Origin: Magnetovibrio blakemorei
GTDB lineage: Bacteria > Pseudomonadota > Alphaproteobacteria > Rhodospirillales > Magnetovibrionaceae
NCBI RefSeq assembly: GCF_001746755.1
Contig: NZ_MCGG01000009.1
Location: 1 to 64,000 of the forward strand
Reading direction: 5' to 3'
DNA: 64,000 nt
The notes under the pieces are model-generated. The model saw nothing but the letters and a program-made list of their open reading frames with translations, had not been told where the DNA came from and did no database searches. The position numbers and the translations under genes are program-made. Shown here in pieces: positions 37,935 through 51,200 of the stretch (the first letter of the stretch is position 1; each line of letters starts with the position of its first letter).

Positions 37935-39259
37935 GCTCTCGCCTTCTCCTCGTCCTCAGGCGCGCCTTCCACCAACATCTCCCGGTAATGCCTGGAATGC
38001 CCCAGTAATTTCCACAAATCCGCTTCCCACAAATGGCGATAGGAATCGACGAAATAGGACTGCCCCAAATCCGGCGTATCGACTTTCTTGGCGGCCAAAA
38101 AACGTTCCAGTCCTGGCAAGTGTTCAAACAAAGCGCGGGCATAATTGCGCACGAACAAGCCTTGCGTTTTTAAGCCATCCCCCAACCCCGCCGAGGTGTT
38201 GATAAAGCCCATAAACAAGAGATTGTCGTGATTGCGCGGAGCCGCATGGAGAAAGAGGTCCGGTATTCCTTTTTTCCATTCCAACAGGTCATCGGCAAGG
38301 AACGGGAAGTCCCGTTTGTAACCGGTAGCATGAAGCACCACGTCAACCTCCACCTCGGAATTGTCGACAAACCGCACCCGGTTTCCGGCAAATGATGCGA
38401 CGTCGCCCTTCGGGACAATGTTTCCGTGACCAATATAATAAAGAATCTGAGAGTTCATCACCGAATGAGCACCATCTAAGGGATAGTCCGGGTGCGGCAA
38501 GCCATAATCATCTCCATCGAAACCTGCGAGACGAAAGACCTCTTGAACATAGGCGAGGGTTTCTTCCTTGGTGTCGAACTTATTGCCAAGTTGCATCAGC
38601 CATTGCGGCGTCGGTTTGCCGTCGATAAATTTGGGCTGATAATAATATCCCCGCCGGGTGCTGTGATAAACTTCACTGGCGCTGTGCACCAGATCGGCAG
38701 CGATGTCGCAGCCTGAATTCCCCCCACCGATGACCAATACGCGCTTGTCCACCAGTTGTTGGGCCGATTTATAATCACACGCGTGAAGCACTTGCCCAGA
38801 AAAATAACCGGGGTAATCGCCATAGGTGGGCACACGTTGGAGGCCGGTACAAACGACCACCAGCGGATACAGCGCTTCCTGACCGCTTTCCGTCACCAAT
38901 CGCCATTGATCCCCTTCAGGTGTCAGACTCTTGATCGGTGCATTGAAGATAGCCCGATCATACAGACCATAAGCCTTGGCATAGGAGCGAATATAATCCA
39001 GCATCTGCTTATGGCTCGGATAGACCGGATAGTCATCGGGCATGGGGAAGTAAGGCACCTGGGTATTGAACTTGGGTGAAATCAGATGCAAAGATCGATA
39101 GGTTCGACCACACGAGGCCTCTGCATTCCAGACCCCGCCAAAATCGGATTCCGCCTCATACACATCGATTTCGAAACCGGCTTCGATAAGCTCACGACCA
39201 ACACCTATTCCTGTTGGGCCGCCACCGATAATCGCAATTTTCCCCAATGGTTTATTCAT
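37931..39259 (-). CDS. Flavin-containing monooxygenase (group B), PKS tailoring/insertion enzyme
   Basis: Class B flavin monooxygenase of 442 residues, full length. The FAD-binding site is IIGGGPTGIG (about residue 10), the family signature FxGxxxHxxxY is FSGQVLHACDY (about 153-163), the NADPH site is GGGNSGCDIA (about 178), and the ATGY motif is at about 312. Such enzymes oxygenate N or S, or perform Baeyer-Villiger insertion; trans-AT PKS relatives insert oxygen into carrier-bound chains. It is coupled to both megasynthase genes (1-nt overlap upstream, 4-nt downstream), at the point where one module is split between them, which argues for action on the growing chain. Substrate is inferred only. 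Confidence 0.92.
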   Translation of the reverse strand: MNKPLGKIAIIGGGPTGIGVGRELIEAGFEIDVYEAESDFGGVWNAEASCGRTYRSLHLISPKFNTQVPYFPMPDDYPVYPSHKQMLDYIRSYAKAYGLYDRAIFNAPIKSLTPEGDQWRLVTESGQEALYPLVVVCTGLQRVPTYGDYPGYFSGQVLHACDYKSAQQLVDKRVLVIGGGNSGCDIAADLVHSASEVYHSTRRGYYYQPKFIDGKPTPQWLMQLGNKFDTKEETLAYVQEVFRLAGFDGDDYGLPHPDYPLDGAHSVMNSQILYYIGHGNIVPKGDVASFAGNRVRFVDNSEVEVDVVLHATGYKRDFPFLADDLLEWKKGIPDLFLHAAPRNHDNLLFMGFINTSAGLGDGLKTQGLFVRNYARALFEHLPGLERFLAAKKVDTPDLGQSYFVDSYRHLWEADLWKLLGHSRHYREMLVEGAPEDEEKARA

Positions 39260-42200
39260 TATAAATACTCCGTATTCAAATGGATGGTGTCACATCGTTC
39301 CAGTTGCACCAATCGAATATCATCCAGCACCAAACGCACAGTTCCATCCGCTGCATAAAAGGCAACCACTGTTGATGGTTTCTGATCATCATCAAAGCGG
39401 TTCCAAATGCGCAACCGATCAATATCGGCAGGCGGGCCATAGGCGACCAAACTCTTAATCGCCAAGGGCGCCATAGCGGGGCTATCACTCTTCGTCTTTT
39501 GCCCCATGTGTTGCCAAAACGCCGTCAGCACGCGCGCAATTTCCAAATAATCTGCATCGAACAGAGCGCCTTTCCCCGAACCGTCACCCCCACCCGTCCG
39601 CCGTATTCGGGCTGAAAGTTCCGCGCCGTCATGGCGCACATCCAGCAACTCGAGAGAAGAGCCGGACGGTATCACAAAATCACCAGCGATGGTCTCCCCC
39701 TTTCCAAAACGATCGGACGAAAGATCGTCGGGACGGAATGTTTTGTCGACTTCGGCTTCGCTCAGCACCTCACCCAAATGATAGGGGCTGACGTCCTCCC
39801 CTTCTGCGGCGACCTGATACAAAAGCCCCTCGGCATCTGAAGACATGCGGATATCCAAACTGCGCGCCTTTCCGTTCAAGCGAATGGGTACGCCCCACAG
39901 CAAGTGCGCCAATCCACGGACGGACTGGCCGCTCAAACGTTCCACAGCGGTACGGGCCAATTCGGGCAAAAACAATCCCGTCAACAGCCTGTCTCCACCA
40001 TGGACGCCGCCTTCAAGCGAGGCACTGTTGCTGGGCACCTCAAAGGATTGGCGCGCCAAGAGCCCGTGCTTATTCTCGCCGTCCAACACGATCGGTCGAG
40101 TGGCATCCACATGGCCCTGCAAAGGATAAGTGGGGGTTAACCAAAAGCGTTCCTGGGCAAACGGATAACCGGGAATGTGCAGGCGTGTTGCGGACTGGGC
40201 ATTTGACCAATTCACAGCAATCCCTTTCACCCACAACGCCGCCAGTTTATCGAGTTTATCACGCTGACCTGAGGCCAGCCATTTGGTCGTCAAAAGGTCC
40301 ATATCCTCATCCGCGCCCTGCCCGGAAGTCTGGAAAGCATCAGGCTGGGAATGATGAACCGTGCCGTCATGCTTGCCAGCCGTCACCGATGCCAAGGTCT
40401 TCAACAAGCCCGCGCGGTTTTCATAAACAAAAGCCAAGCGCTGAGAGAAATCGCTGCGCCCGATCTGCAACGTATGGGCCAGCCCGGCCAAATCTAAATC
40501 CGCACGTTCGGTGACAAAACGCTCCATCCGCGCTGCATACGCCTGCAATTGATCGGGGGTACGGGCCGACAGGATGAACAACCACGGGCCGGGAGATGAT
40601 TTCACATCCGACGCATTCGCTGCACCTTCCAAAACCAGATGCGCATTGGTGCCGCTAAAACCAAACGCACTCACCGCGACCCGTCGCGGCCCCTGAGCAG
40701 GCTGCGGCCAATCTTGCAGGGACGTGTTCACCGTAAAGGGCGTTGCTGCGAGGTTAATGTTTTCATTGCACTGCTGGAAATGAACCGCAGGCGGCAGTTG
40801 TTGTTTTTCAAGCGTCAACATGGCCTTTATGGCCCCCGCCACACCCGCCGCCGCCAGAAGATGGCCGACATTGCTTTTGACCGAACCCAAAACGCAGGGA
40901 GACGTTCGCTGTTGGGCGTTGGCAAACGCATCCGTTAGCCCTTCGATTTCGATGGGATCGCCCAAGGGGGTGCCGGTACCATGACATTCCACCAAATCAA
41001 TGCTGGACGGATCAATGTTGAAGCGACGGTAGACATCTTGCATCAATTGAGTTTGCGCCCGTGGATTGGGAGCGGTAATGCCGTTGGTGCGCCCGTCTTG
41101 ATTTGCCCCCCACCCGCGGATCACCGCGCGAATGGGATCACCGTCGCGCAGGGCCGCATCCAGACGTTTCAACACCACCACGCCGACGCCTTCGCCCGGC
41201 ACAAAACCGTCTGCGCGTTGGTCAAAGGTATAGCAGCGGCCCGATTTGGAAAGCATGCCGACCTTGCTGGTATCGACAAACATCTTCGGCCCAATCAACA
41301 GACTGACCCCGCCCGCCAATGCCATGTCGCAGCGATCGGCTAACAGGGCATCACAGGCCTCAACAATGCCGACCAAAGAGCTGGAACAAGCCGTATCAAT
41401 GGACAGGCTGGGACCGTGAAGATCGAGGAAATACGAAATCCGCGCCGCCAAAATAGATCCCGAATTACCGGACAAGGTGTAGGCATTTTGCTCATCGATA
41501 AGATCTGCATAGCCGCTTGAACCTGACGACATATACACACCGCAGCGTCCGCCGGAGAGACTAAAGGGATCATAGGCCGCGTCTTCTATGGCATGCCAGG
41601 CGTGCTGTAAAAAGAGCCGTTGCTGCGGATCCATCAGTTCCGCCTCACGGGGCGTAATATTGAAAAACTGTGGATCAAAACAATCTGCCTGCTCAATACG
41701 CCCCATCCATTTGCAGTAAGAGGTGTCTGGATGGTTGGGATCAGGATGATAAAAACGATCAACGTCCCAACGATCCGCAGGCACCTCTTCAATGCAGTCG
41801 CGCCCGCCCTGAATATTGAGCCAAAAGGCATCCAGATCGTTCGCTTGGGGAAAAGCCCCTGACGCACCGATGATCGCGATGGCGTCCGGTGTGGAACGCT
41901 CTTCAGAAACCTGAGCCTTGGGCTTCTCATCAACCGCTGGGGTAACGACATTTTCCCGGACCACAGAGACGACTTTCGGCATCACCTCAGCCACATGAGA
42001 AACCAGGGCCCCAACCGTTGGGTGAGCATAAACCACCGTTGCCGGTAACGCGGTCCCAAACAAGGTGTTGAGACGCCGTATCCACGTCACCGCCAAAATG
42101 GAATCCAGACCTAAGTCGAGGAAGGCCCCATCGTCACGGATTTCCTCTGGACGAATCATCAAGTCTTCCGCCAGGGTCGCAATCAATTGCGCCCGAACGT

Positions 42201-45200
42201 TTGTCGTGTCAGGGGCTGGTTGCTGGGCCACAATCGGTTCAGACGTTGTAACGCACGGAGCGCAAGACGTCTTGCTTTCAGCCTTTCCGCCATCCGGCAA
42301 TTGACGGGTCACATGTTTCAGCAAATCTCCCACCGTTGGGTGAGCATAGATGACCGTTGCCGGCAACGCGGTGCCAAACTCGCTGTTCAGGTGTCTAATC
42401 CACGTCACCGCCAAAATGGAATCCAAACCCAAATCCAGGAAGCCAGCCTCGTCGCGAATTTCCACCGGATCGATCATCAGGTCTTCCGCCAAAGTCGCAA
42501 CCAGTCGACCTCGAACGTCTGTATCAAACCCGGACTCTGTTGCTTGATGAGCAGACGGCTGGGCTTGCTCACCTGCAAATTTTTCGGCAATACGGTTGCG
42601 CACCCGTTCGTTACCCACGAACGTTTTGGCATGCATCGCCAGTTCCTTGTCCAGAACTTGATCGAGGCGGGAGGCAATCGGTTTAACCGCTTGGGATTTG
42701 ATGGACTGTAAATGGGCCTTAGATTGCTGTGCCAAGGCGTGTGCCATGGCCAAGGCCTTGGGCAACACCTCAACTGCGGGCAACACCGTCAACGTCGGTC
42801 CACGTCCAGCCAGATCGACACCCCGATATTCCTGCGCCGTAAACAAAGCTTCGCGGCCCAGATCGTCACCCAATCGGAACGGGAAAATCAAGGTCGCCCC
42901 GGCACCGGGGGTAAATCCGTACCACATGTAATTGCTATGATAGACTCCTTCGGCCGCAAACAGGGCGTGATCTGCGTACATCCCCAGCGACCAGCCAGCC
43001 CCAATGGCGTGACCCTGCATAGCGGCAATCACGGGCAGCTCACACGCCAGAGGAAGGCTGTAAATTTTTCGGTCGGTAAATCGGGTGGCACCCGCCTGAA
43101 GCAGATTCAAACCGTCCGCCGTACCGCCGCAGGCAAAGTATCCATCGTACCCGGTCAGAACCACCACTTTTGCACGCGGCTCAGTGGCGATGGTCGCAAA
43201 GGCTTCTTCAATGCCATCCATATAGGCTGGCGTAAATGTGTTGTGACCAGCTTTTTCGACCATCTGCAACAGCACGACGCCATCGCTGAACAGATCGAGC
43301 GTCATCACCGACGTGTTCAATTTGATCCGTACGGGTGCCTCCATCGACGACCAATCGGTTTGTCGATCGTCTGTCACAGAGAACACCTGAGTTCTTTCGC
43401 CGTCATCAGTGTTAAACACGGACAGATCATGGCGCATATGACGCTTCAACAGTTCCGCCGCGTCACGCGGAGCTTCGGCGATCCGCGCTGCCATTGTTAA
43501 GGCGGTCGCATAGACCCGCCCTACAGGTGCAAACTGAAGACCGCTGTGTTGAGCTTTCAATTCACTGGCTTTCAACGATTTGCCTGAGTGGAACACATCC
43601 TCCGCACGGGCTCGACCCATGCGACGGGTATAAATCTCCATGGCATCCGCTTCGGATTTCTCAGCCCTACCGACACCGAGAACAGCGTCCTCAGCCAGGA
43701 CTAAAAAATCAGCCATCAGGGCCAAGGCCACGCCGGGCCCCGTCGCAGAACCGTCGAGGGCGGCGATCACCGGAAGGCGACACGTCCACGCCACACGGGT
43801 GATCTCAGCTTCGATATTTTCAGTCTCACCGCCCTGCCATCCAGTTGAGCCGAAAATTACGACGGCGCGACACCCCTGATCCGCTTCGGCAAGCGCCAAC
43901 GCTTGGTGTAAATCACGACCACTTTGGCGACCGAAAGGTTTCAACAGCTCCAAGACACAGACCCCGTCGGGACTGTCCGACCTGCGTTTGACGGCTGGCG
44001 TTTCAACAGCGTTTTTCATCTGCATGCTGCTCAGCGGCACCAAACGTATACGCGGCGACGATAAGGGATCTGGGATACTGTCAACCCCGTTCGCTGCCCT
44101 CAGATCGCAAAGCGTAACTTTTCCAGAACGCGCTTGCACCTCAACACCTATTGGGACGACTGTTGGCTCAGCAAGAGGTGCATCAACCCAGTAACGACCC
44201 CGAGCAAACGGATAAGTCGGCAGGGGCAAACGGCGACACATGTCGGCAAACAGGCGTTCAAAAGGAAGACGCACACCTGCCAGATACAGCTCGATCAAGG
44301 CCTGCAATGCTGTCTCACGACCCGCACTGTCTGCTTGCTCCAAATCACTCAAACGATCGAGCAACACCGTTCCGGTTTGGATCTGTGCAGCGTTTTCGCG
44401 TTCAACTTGGGCATCAATTTCGCGCACATGAACGCCCGTGCAGGTCGGGCTCGCCAACCAATCACGCAACCGCTTCGTCAGCTCAGCCACACTGTCGGCC
44501 ACCACCGCCAACCGATGATGAAAATGACGCCGTCCCATCAAAAGGGTAAAGGCCAGGTCTTGTGCGTTCAGGTCTGCGTTAACGTCCAAGTGAGCCACAA
44601 GGTTCTGCGCTTGACGTTTTAAGCTCTCATCGGAACGGGCCGACAGCACAAACATAAATGGTCCTGGCTGTGCCATCGTCGCAACAGGTTCTGGCGCTTC
44701 TTCCACAACCACATGCGCGTTGGTGCCGCTAAACCCAAAGGCATTGATTCCCGCACGACGCCGTCCACCTTTGCGGGCCTCCCAAGACTTGACCTCCGTG
44801 TTGACACAGAACAGGTCCTCGGCAAAGGGAATGGCCGGGTTACCACCCGCAAAATGCAACGTGGGCGGCACTTGGCGATGGTGCAAACTCAACAGCACCC
44901 GAATCAACCCAGATATTCCAGCCGCGGTGGTGGCGTGGCCGATATTGGATTTGATCGAGCCTAAGTAGCAAGACGGTCCAGATCGTTCAGACGATTGAAA
45001 AACCCGTTTTAAGGCCGCGTATTCGATGGGATCGCCCAGGGGCGTTCCGGTGCCGTGGGCCTCGATCATTCCAATGCTGTTTGGATCGATGGCAAACGTA
45101 TCATGGACCTGATGGATCAGCTGTTCCTGAGAGCGCGCGCTGGGCGCGGTGATGCCGTTGGAAGCACCGTCTTGATTGATCCCACTGCCAAGAATGACGC

Positions 45201-48200
45201 CGTGAATGGTATCACCGTCGGCCAGGGCTTCGGAGAGTGGGCGCAACAACACCGCCGCCACCGCTTCACCGGGCACGATGCCGTCCGCTCCGGCCCCAAA
45301 CGCGGCACATCTTCCACTGGGCGAAAGCATCTGCGCTTGATTGGCAGACAGGAAAAAGCGTGGGCTGCTTTGCACAAACACGCCTCCCGCCAAGGCCATT
45401 TCCGATTCACCGCTCCACAGACTCTGACACGCCAGATGAACGGCGACCAAAGAACTGGAACACGCCGTGTCCACGGCAATGGCTGGACCTTTTAAATCGA
45501 GCCAATACGCAATGCGCGCCGGAATCAACGAGCTGGTATTGCCCCAGAACGCCTGTCCCGGTGTCTTTCCGGAAAACAGGTTTTGGTAGTCCCCATGGCT
45601 GCAGCCGACGAACACGCCGCACCGCCGCCCGACCATATCCTCACCCCCGTGCCCGGCATGTTCCAAGGTCTTGTACGCCTCTTCCAAAAAGAGCCGCTGC
45701 TGAGGGTCCATATAGGTTGCCTCAACGCCCGAGATGCCGAAAAACACCGGATCAAACAGATCAACACCGTCCATAAAGCTGCCGTGTCGTCCCACGCTCG
45801 ACATTTCTTCGGCGCTATAAAACGGAGAAAGATCAAAACGTGTCACGGGCTCAACCAAATCCGTCCCGGCCATCAGGTGGGTCCACAAATCGGCCACCGT
45901 TTCCGACCCGGCAAATCGTCCACTCATGCCCACGATGGCAATCGGTTCACGCGCGCCATCCGCTTGTTTTGTCGAAGCGGAAGAGAAGCTCGGTGTTGGC
46001 GACACTGTAGCTGCAAGCGCTTCGCGGGGCGGAGCCGCCGTTGGCGCAACCTGATTGAGCGCCGCAATCGCGTCTGGATAAGCTTCACGCAGAAAGGCCT
46101 CCAGTTGTCGCACATTGGCAAAGTCAAACAAGCGGGTCTGGTCCAACTCGATTCCCAGTTCACGGCGCAATCGATGCACCCACTCCGCACCCAAAATCGA
46201 ATCAAGTCCAAAATCAGAAAAGGCCCGTTCAACGTCGATGGTGGCGGCCGACATGTTCAAAACTTCAGCCAACTGATCCAACAATCGTGCCCTCAACCCC
46301 AAAGTTTTTTCGGGAGCTTTTTCGGGAGCTTTTTGGGATAATGTTTGTTCGACAACGGCCTCTGGTACAAGAAGCACCCGCCCTGTTCCGGGTCGCCGCG
46401 CGGCCAAAATCTGCTGGCCCAAAACCGCCTCGGCCGCCGACGTCCCGGCGACCCATTCAAACCCCACGGCCTCAGCAGCCCGTTGCCAGTTTTCCGCCGT
46501 CAGGGACGGAGTGCCGGGAATGCGCCGCTGGCCATCGGTGAAACGCCACCAGCCTTTCAACAAGCCAAAGGTCACATGGGTAAACAAGGTCGCTTGGCTG
46601 GTCTCATTGAGCAGAAGCAGACCACCGGGGGCCATAACCTCAAAGACCGTCGCCAGAGTATGTTCAATGTCCGCCGTGGCGTGCAGCACGTTGGCGGCGA
46701 TGACAAGATCATAACTTCCCCGTTCAATCGACTGCTCTGCCAAGGGACGTTCGACATCAAACAGAACCGTGGTCAGATTGGGAATCTGTCCCACGTAATG
46801 GCGCTGAGCATGGATCAAAAAGGATTGGGAGACATCGCTATAACAATATTCACCAATAGCGTCAGCGTCGCCCTGAAGGGCGGCAAAAACCGCCTCGCTG
46901 GTGCCGCCGGTTCCGGCACCGATTTCAAGAATTCTGAGTTTAATCCCCGGCTCAGTTTGAGACCGGGCATGAACATAGTCCTTTGCCGCTTGGGCCAAGG
47001 TCTGGCTGAAACGCGCGGCAACCCGGTTGTCTTTGTACACCGCTTCGACCAATTTCAAGGAACCGTCTGGGAACAAAACATCGGTCGCTTGTTTGTGCCC
47101 AGAAAGAATGTCCGGCAGCGCCCGCAACGCCGTTGTGCTCAATAAAAATTGAGCGTGATTTTCGCTGAAGCGTCCGTAAGATTCCCACTCGGCCCAGGCC
47201 TCTGTCATGCTTTTACGCGGCGCGCCATACGGTTTCAAAAGGGCGAGCACCGCCTCATGCCAGCGCGTGAGGGCGGGTGCAATCATACCATCCGCGTGCT
47301 GTGCCAACACGGCGTTCAAAACAGACGCCAAGTGTCGTTCCAAAGCTTGGTTGCTGTCTTCCAATGCTTGAGAACCCATGGGCTTAGCCAGCTGTGCCAC
47401 CACGCCGGTAAAGGGATCACGGGCATCGGACGTAGGTAGCCAGAACCGCTGACGCCGGAAGGGATAGGTGGGCAGAGAGAGCGTGCGCGCAGGTTTAGGT
47501 CTTGGCAGCGCCGCCCAATCCACATCAACACCCCCGACCCAAAGCTTCACGATGGCCTCCATACGGCCCTGCCGCCACCAACGCACAATGCCCTCACCGA
47601 CCATGTCGTCGTCAAGCAGTTCGGCGACCGTGTCGCGCTGCGCACGGCCCTGCCCCACATGGAGACCTAGGTAATCCGTATTGCCCTCACGAAGCCAATG
47701 CTCCAACCCGTCGATTAAGGATTGGATTGAGTCGACGGCCAATCCCAATCGCCACCCCATCGCGTCGCGACCGACTTGGAGGGTGAAGGCCAGATCGGAC
47801 AAATTGACCGTGTTGGTGAGTCCGGTCACAGGTGTTGACGGAGAAAGATCGGCCAACAGTTGGTTCGGCGTGCAAGTGCGATCAAGGTGATACTCTGGGC
47901 TTTCCACCAACCAGCGTTCCAGAGCAACGATGTGATGAGGCTCCAACCCCAAGGCTTCAAGCGTTTCGTCCAGGTCGATATCTTCAGGTCGCACCGACAG
48001 CAACGCCGCCAACTTTTCAACAAGCGCCGAGGCCCGTTCAGAATCGTCAACACGGACAGGCTGCTCCATGTCGCCAGCCGTCAAAAAGGCCAACAGACGT
48101 TCCGCCTGCTCACGCAAGGGCTCCGCACCGTCCGCAGACAAAAGAATGGCTTGAAGGCCACCCATATCGGCAGCGTTCACACCGGACGGCATCACCTCTT

Positions 48201-51200
48201 CAGCATCGGGCCAATCCGAAATGATCAAGTGGGCATTGGTCCCGCCCGCACCAAACGAAGAGAGCCCCGCATAACGGGTGCCATCCACCTGCCAAGGCGC
48301 GGCGGCGTGCTGCACCACGAAGGGGGTGACGGAAAAATCGATATTTGGGTTGGCGGGGTTGGCGTGCAGCGTTGGTGCCAGCGTGGCGTGTTTCATCTGC
48401 AAAATAATTTTGCTCAAACCCGCGATCCCGGCGGCGGCTTCCAAATGACCAATATTCGATTTGACCGAACCGAGGCTACAAAAGTTTCGTTTGGTCGTAT
48501 CGGCTGCAAACGCTTGGCTCAGACCTTCAACCTCTATGGGGTCACCCAGTTCGGTGCCGGTACCGTGGGCCTCAACATAGGTGATCTGGGCGGCATCGAT
48601 GCCCGCTTGGGAAAGAGCGGTGCGAATAACGTCGCGCTGGGAAACCGGACTGGGCACGGTGTAGCCATGACTGCGTCCACCATGGTTGACCGCACTGCCG
48701 CGAATGACGGCATGGATCTTGTCGTTATCGGCCAGCGCCCGCGACAGGGGTTTGAGCACAACACACCCGACCCCTTCGCCCGGCACAAAACCATCTGCGC
48801 CCGCACCAAAACTTTTGCAGTGCCCCTCGGCGCTGAGCATCCGCGACGCGCTCAAATCAATATAGGTGGACGGGTGCAGATAGAGGTTCACCCCGCCAGC
48901 CAAAGCCATGGCATTCGGTGTTGAGCGCAGATAGAGGCACGCCTCATGTATGGCCGTCAGCGAAGAAGAGCACATGGTGTCGACGGAGAGGCTCGGACCG
49001 GAAATGTTCAAGGCGTGGGAGACGCGATTGGACATCCCCGCGAACGAGGTCATGGGGCGGATTGAGCCCCCGCCTTCGCCCTTAAACGGACCATGCAGGG
49101 CAAAGCCCGTTTTGGTCACCCCGACAAAAACCCCGACTTCCCCACCAGTCGCTGATTTTAAACGGCTGCGGCTGTATCCGGCTTCTTCACAGGCCGCCCA
49201 AGCACACATGAGGAAAAGGCGCTCCTGGGGGTCCATGGCGGCGGCCTCGCGGGGAGAGATTTTAAAGAACAGCGGATCAAACTCGGCAAAGCTTTCTAAG
49301 AACCCACCCCATTTGGCGTAGCTCATCCCTTGTTCAATCGCTTCGTCGACATCCGCATGGAAAAAACCATCCAAGGGCCAACGTTCAGAAGGCACTTCGC
49401 CGATCCGATTTTGGCCCGCGCGCAACACGTCCCAAAACTCAGCCAGATTATCGGCACCTGGATAACGGCCACTGATACCGATCACCGCAATGGGTTCCAC
49501 GGTCGTGCTCGATTGTGTTTTCGCGCGTGGAGAAACGGCTGATGCAATCGGCCTCATGTGCGAAGGGTTCACGGCCGAAGAGGATTGTGTTAGGCACTTT
49601 GTTAAGTTGACCCAATTTCGACATCCCTCCTCTTGCTCGCGTATAAGATACTCAACCACCTCAGCCAAAGTCCGATACTGGAAAAAGATCGTTTTGGGTA
49701 ACGGACCAAAAATCTTTTCCAACGCTGCGTTGAGACGGGTGATCATCAAAGAATCAATGCCGTAGGTTTCCAATGGCGTTTTCGCTTCGATATGTTCTGG
49801 AGAAAGACCCGCGGTGCGGCCAAACGTTTCGCGCATGGCGACCGTGACCGCGTCTTTCAACTGGACCAAGTCGGACGTTACCTGACTAAGGCCCACCGTC
49901 TCTTGTCCGGTGGGTCGGAGGTTTGTTGCAAAGCGATCCGCAAAAAACGCTAAGATCCGATCCCGTTCGCCACCCACCACTGCGGCGCGAGAAAGACCCG
50001 CGGCCAAAGCATCGTGCAGCGCCGCCAATCCAGCCTCCGTCGAAAGCGGGCGTTGGCCCATTTGTCGATAAAGCCCCGCTTCGACAGCGCTATCCACTCG
50101 CATACCGCCGTCACGCCACAATGGCCAGTTAATAGAGATTACGTTTCCGCCTTGCCGTTCGGCAAAGGCATCCAAAAATCCATTGGCCGCCGCATAATCA
50201 ACTTGTCCCGCATTCCCCAACACCCCAGCCAGGGAAGAGAACAAAACAAAGGCATCCAACGTGACGCCCGCGCAAGCGTGTTGCAGCGCCAAAGCGCCGG
50301 CCACTTTGGGGGCAAGAACGCGCGCCAAAGCTTGATCGGGCTTGTTATAGATGTAGGCATCTTGCAAACATCCAGCGCAGTGGATCACGGCATTCAATGC
50401 GCCATAATCTTTGACGATGCCTTGAACCAATGCGGTCATAGCCTCTTGGTCGGTGATCTCGACGCAATGATACGCGACACGTGCGCCCAATACCCGCAAC
50501 CGATCCACAAAGACTTGGCATTCCTCATTCAACGGCGAACGTCCCGTCAAAATAATGACCGCGTTCTTTGCCGTTTGGGCAATATCCAAAGCCACATGGC
50601 GACCCAATCCGCCCATACCACCGGCAATCAGCGTCACGCCGCCATCTCGACAATGATGCTTGGCAACGTCCCCAGTGCGTTCGCTCCACACCAAGACTTC
50701 ACGTTGCCCCAAACGATAGCGAACCCGTTTTTGAACGGACTTTGCCTCTTCCGCCAAAAGCGTCGCCACGACGTCAGGTGACAAGGTGCCTTCAACCAGA
50801 ACCACCTGCCCCGAAATGGCGGGGTTTTCTTCATGCGCGCTATCGAGCATTGCACCGAGCCCAGCAAACAGTTCGCGCTCATCCGTCATGGGGACAACAA
50901 GTTGAACCTTGACCGTGCCGCTGTTGAACGTCGACAAGCGATCACGCAACAAGCCCAGAATCTGTGTCGCTAACACAGTATAACGCTGCGCCAAATCCCC
51001 GGCCTTCACCTCAATCGGATACACCTCAGCCCCAAAGCCTGCAGCGACGGCCATCTCGCAACCAATGACGATCCGCCGATCAAATGAACCATCATCTCCA
51101 CTGGGAAGAGGAGACGCCTGCCAATGGGGAACCAAGCTCACCGTATCAACTTTTCCGTCAGATGTTTTGATACCTTCCCCGCCCTGCCCCGGCACCCAAA

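Noticed and set aside
47860-48924. 354-codon plus-strand open frame inside the PKS
   Set aside because: Antisense shadow of KS4, and similar long plus-strand frames recur at the same place opposite other KS domains.
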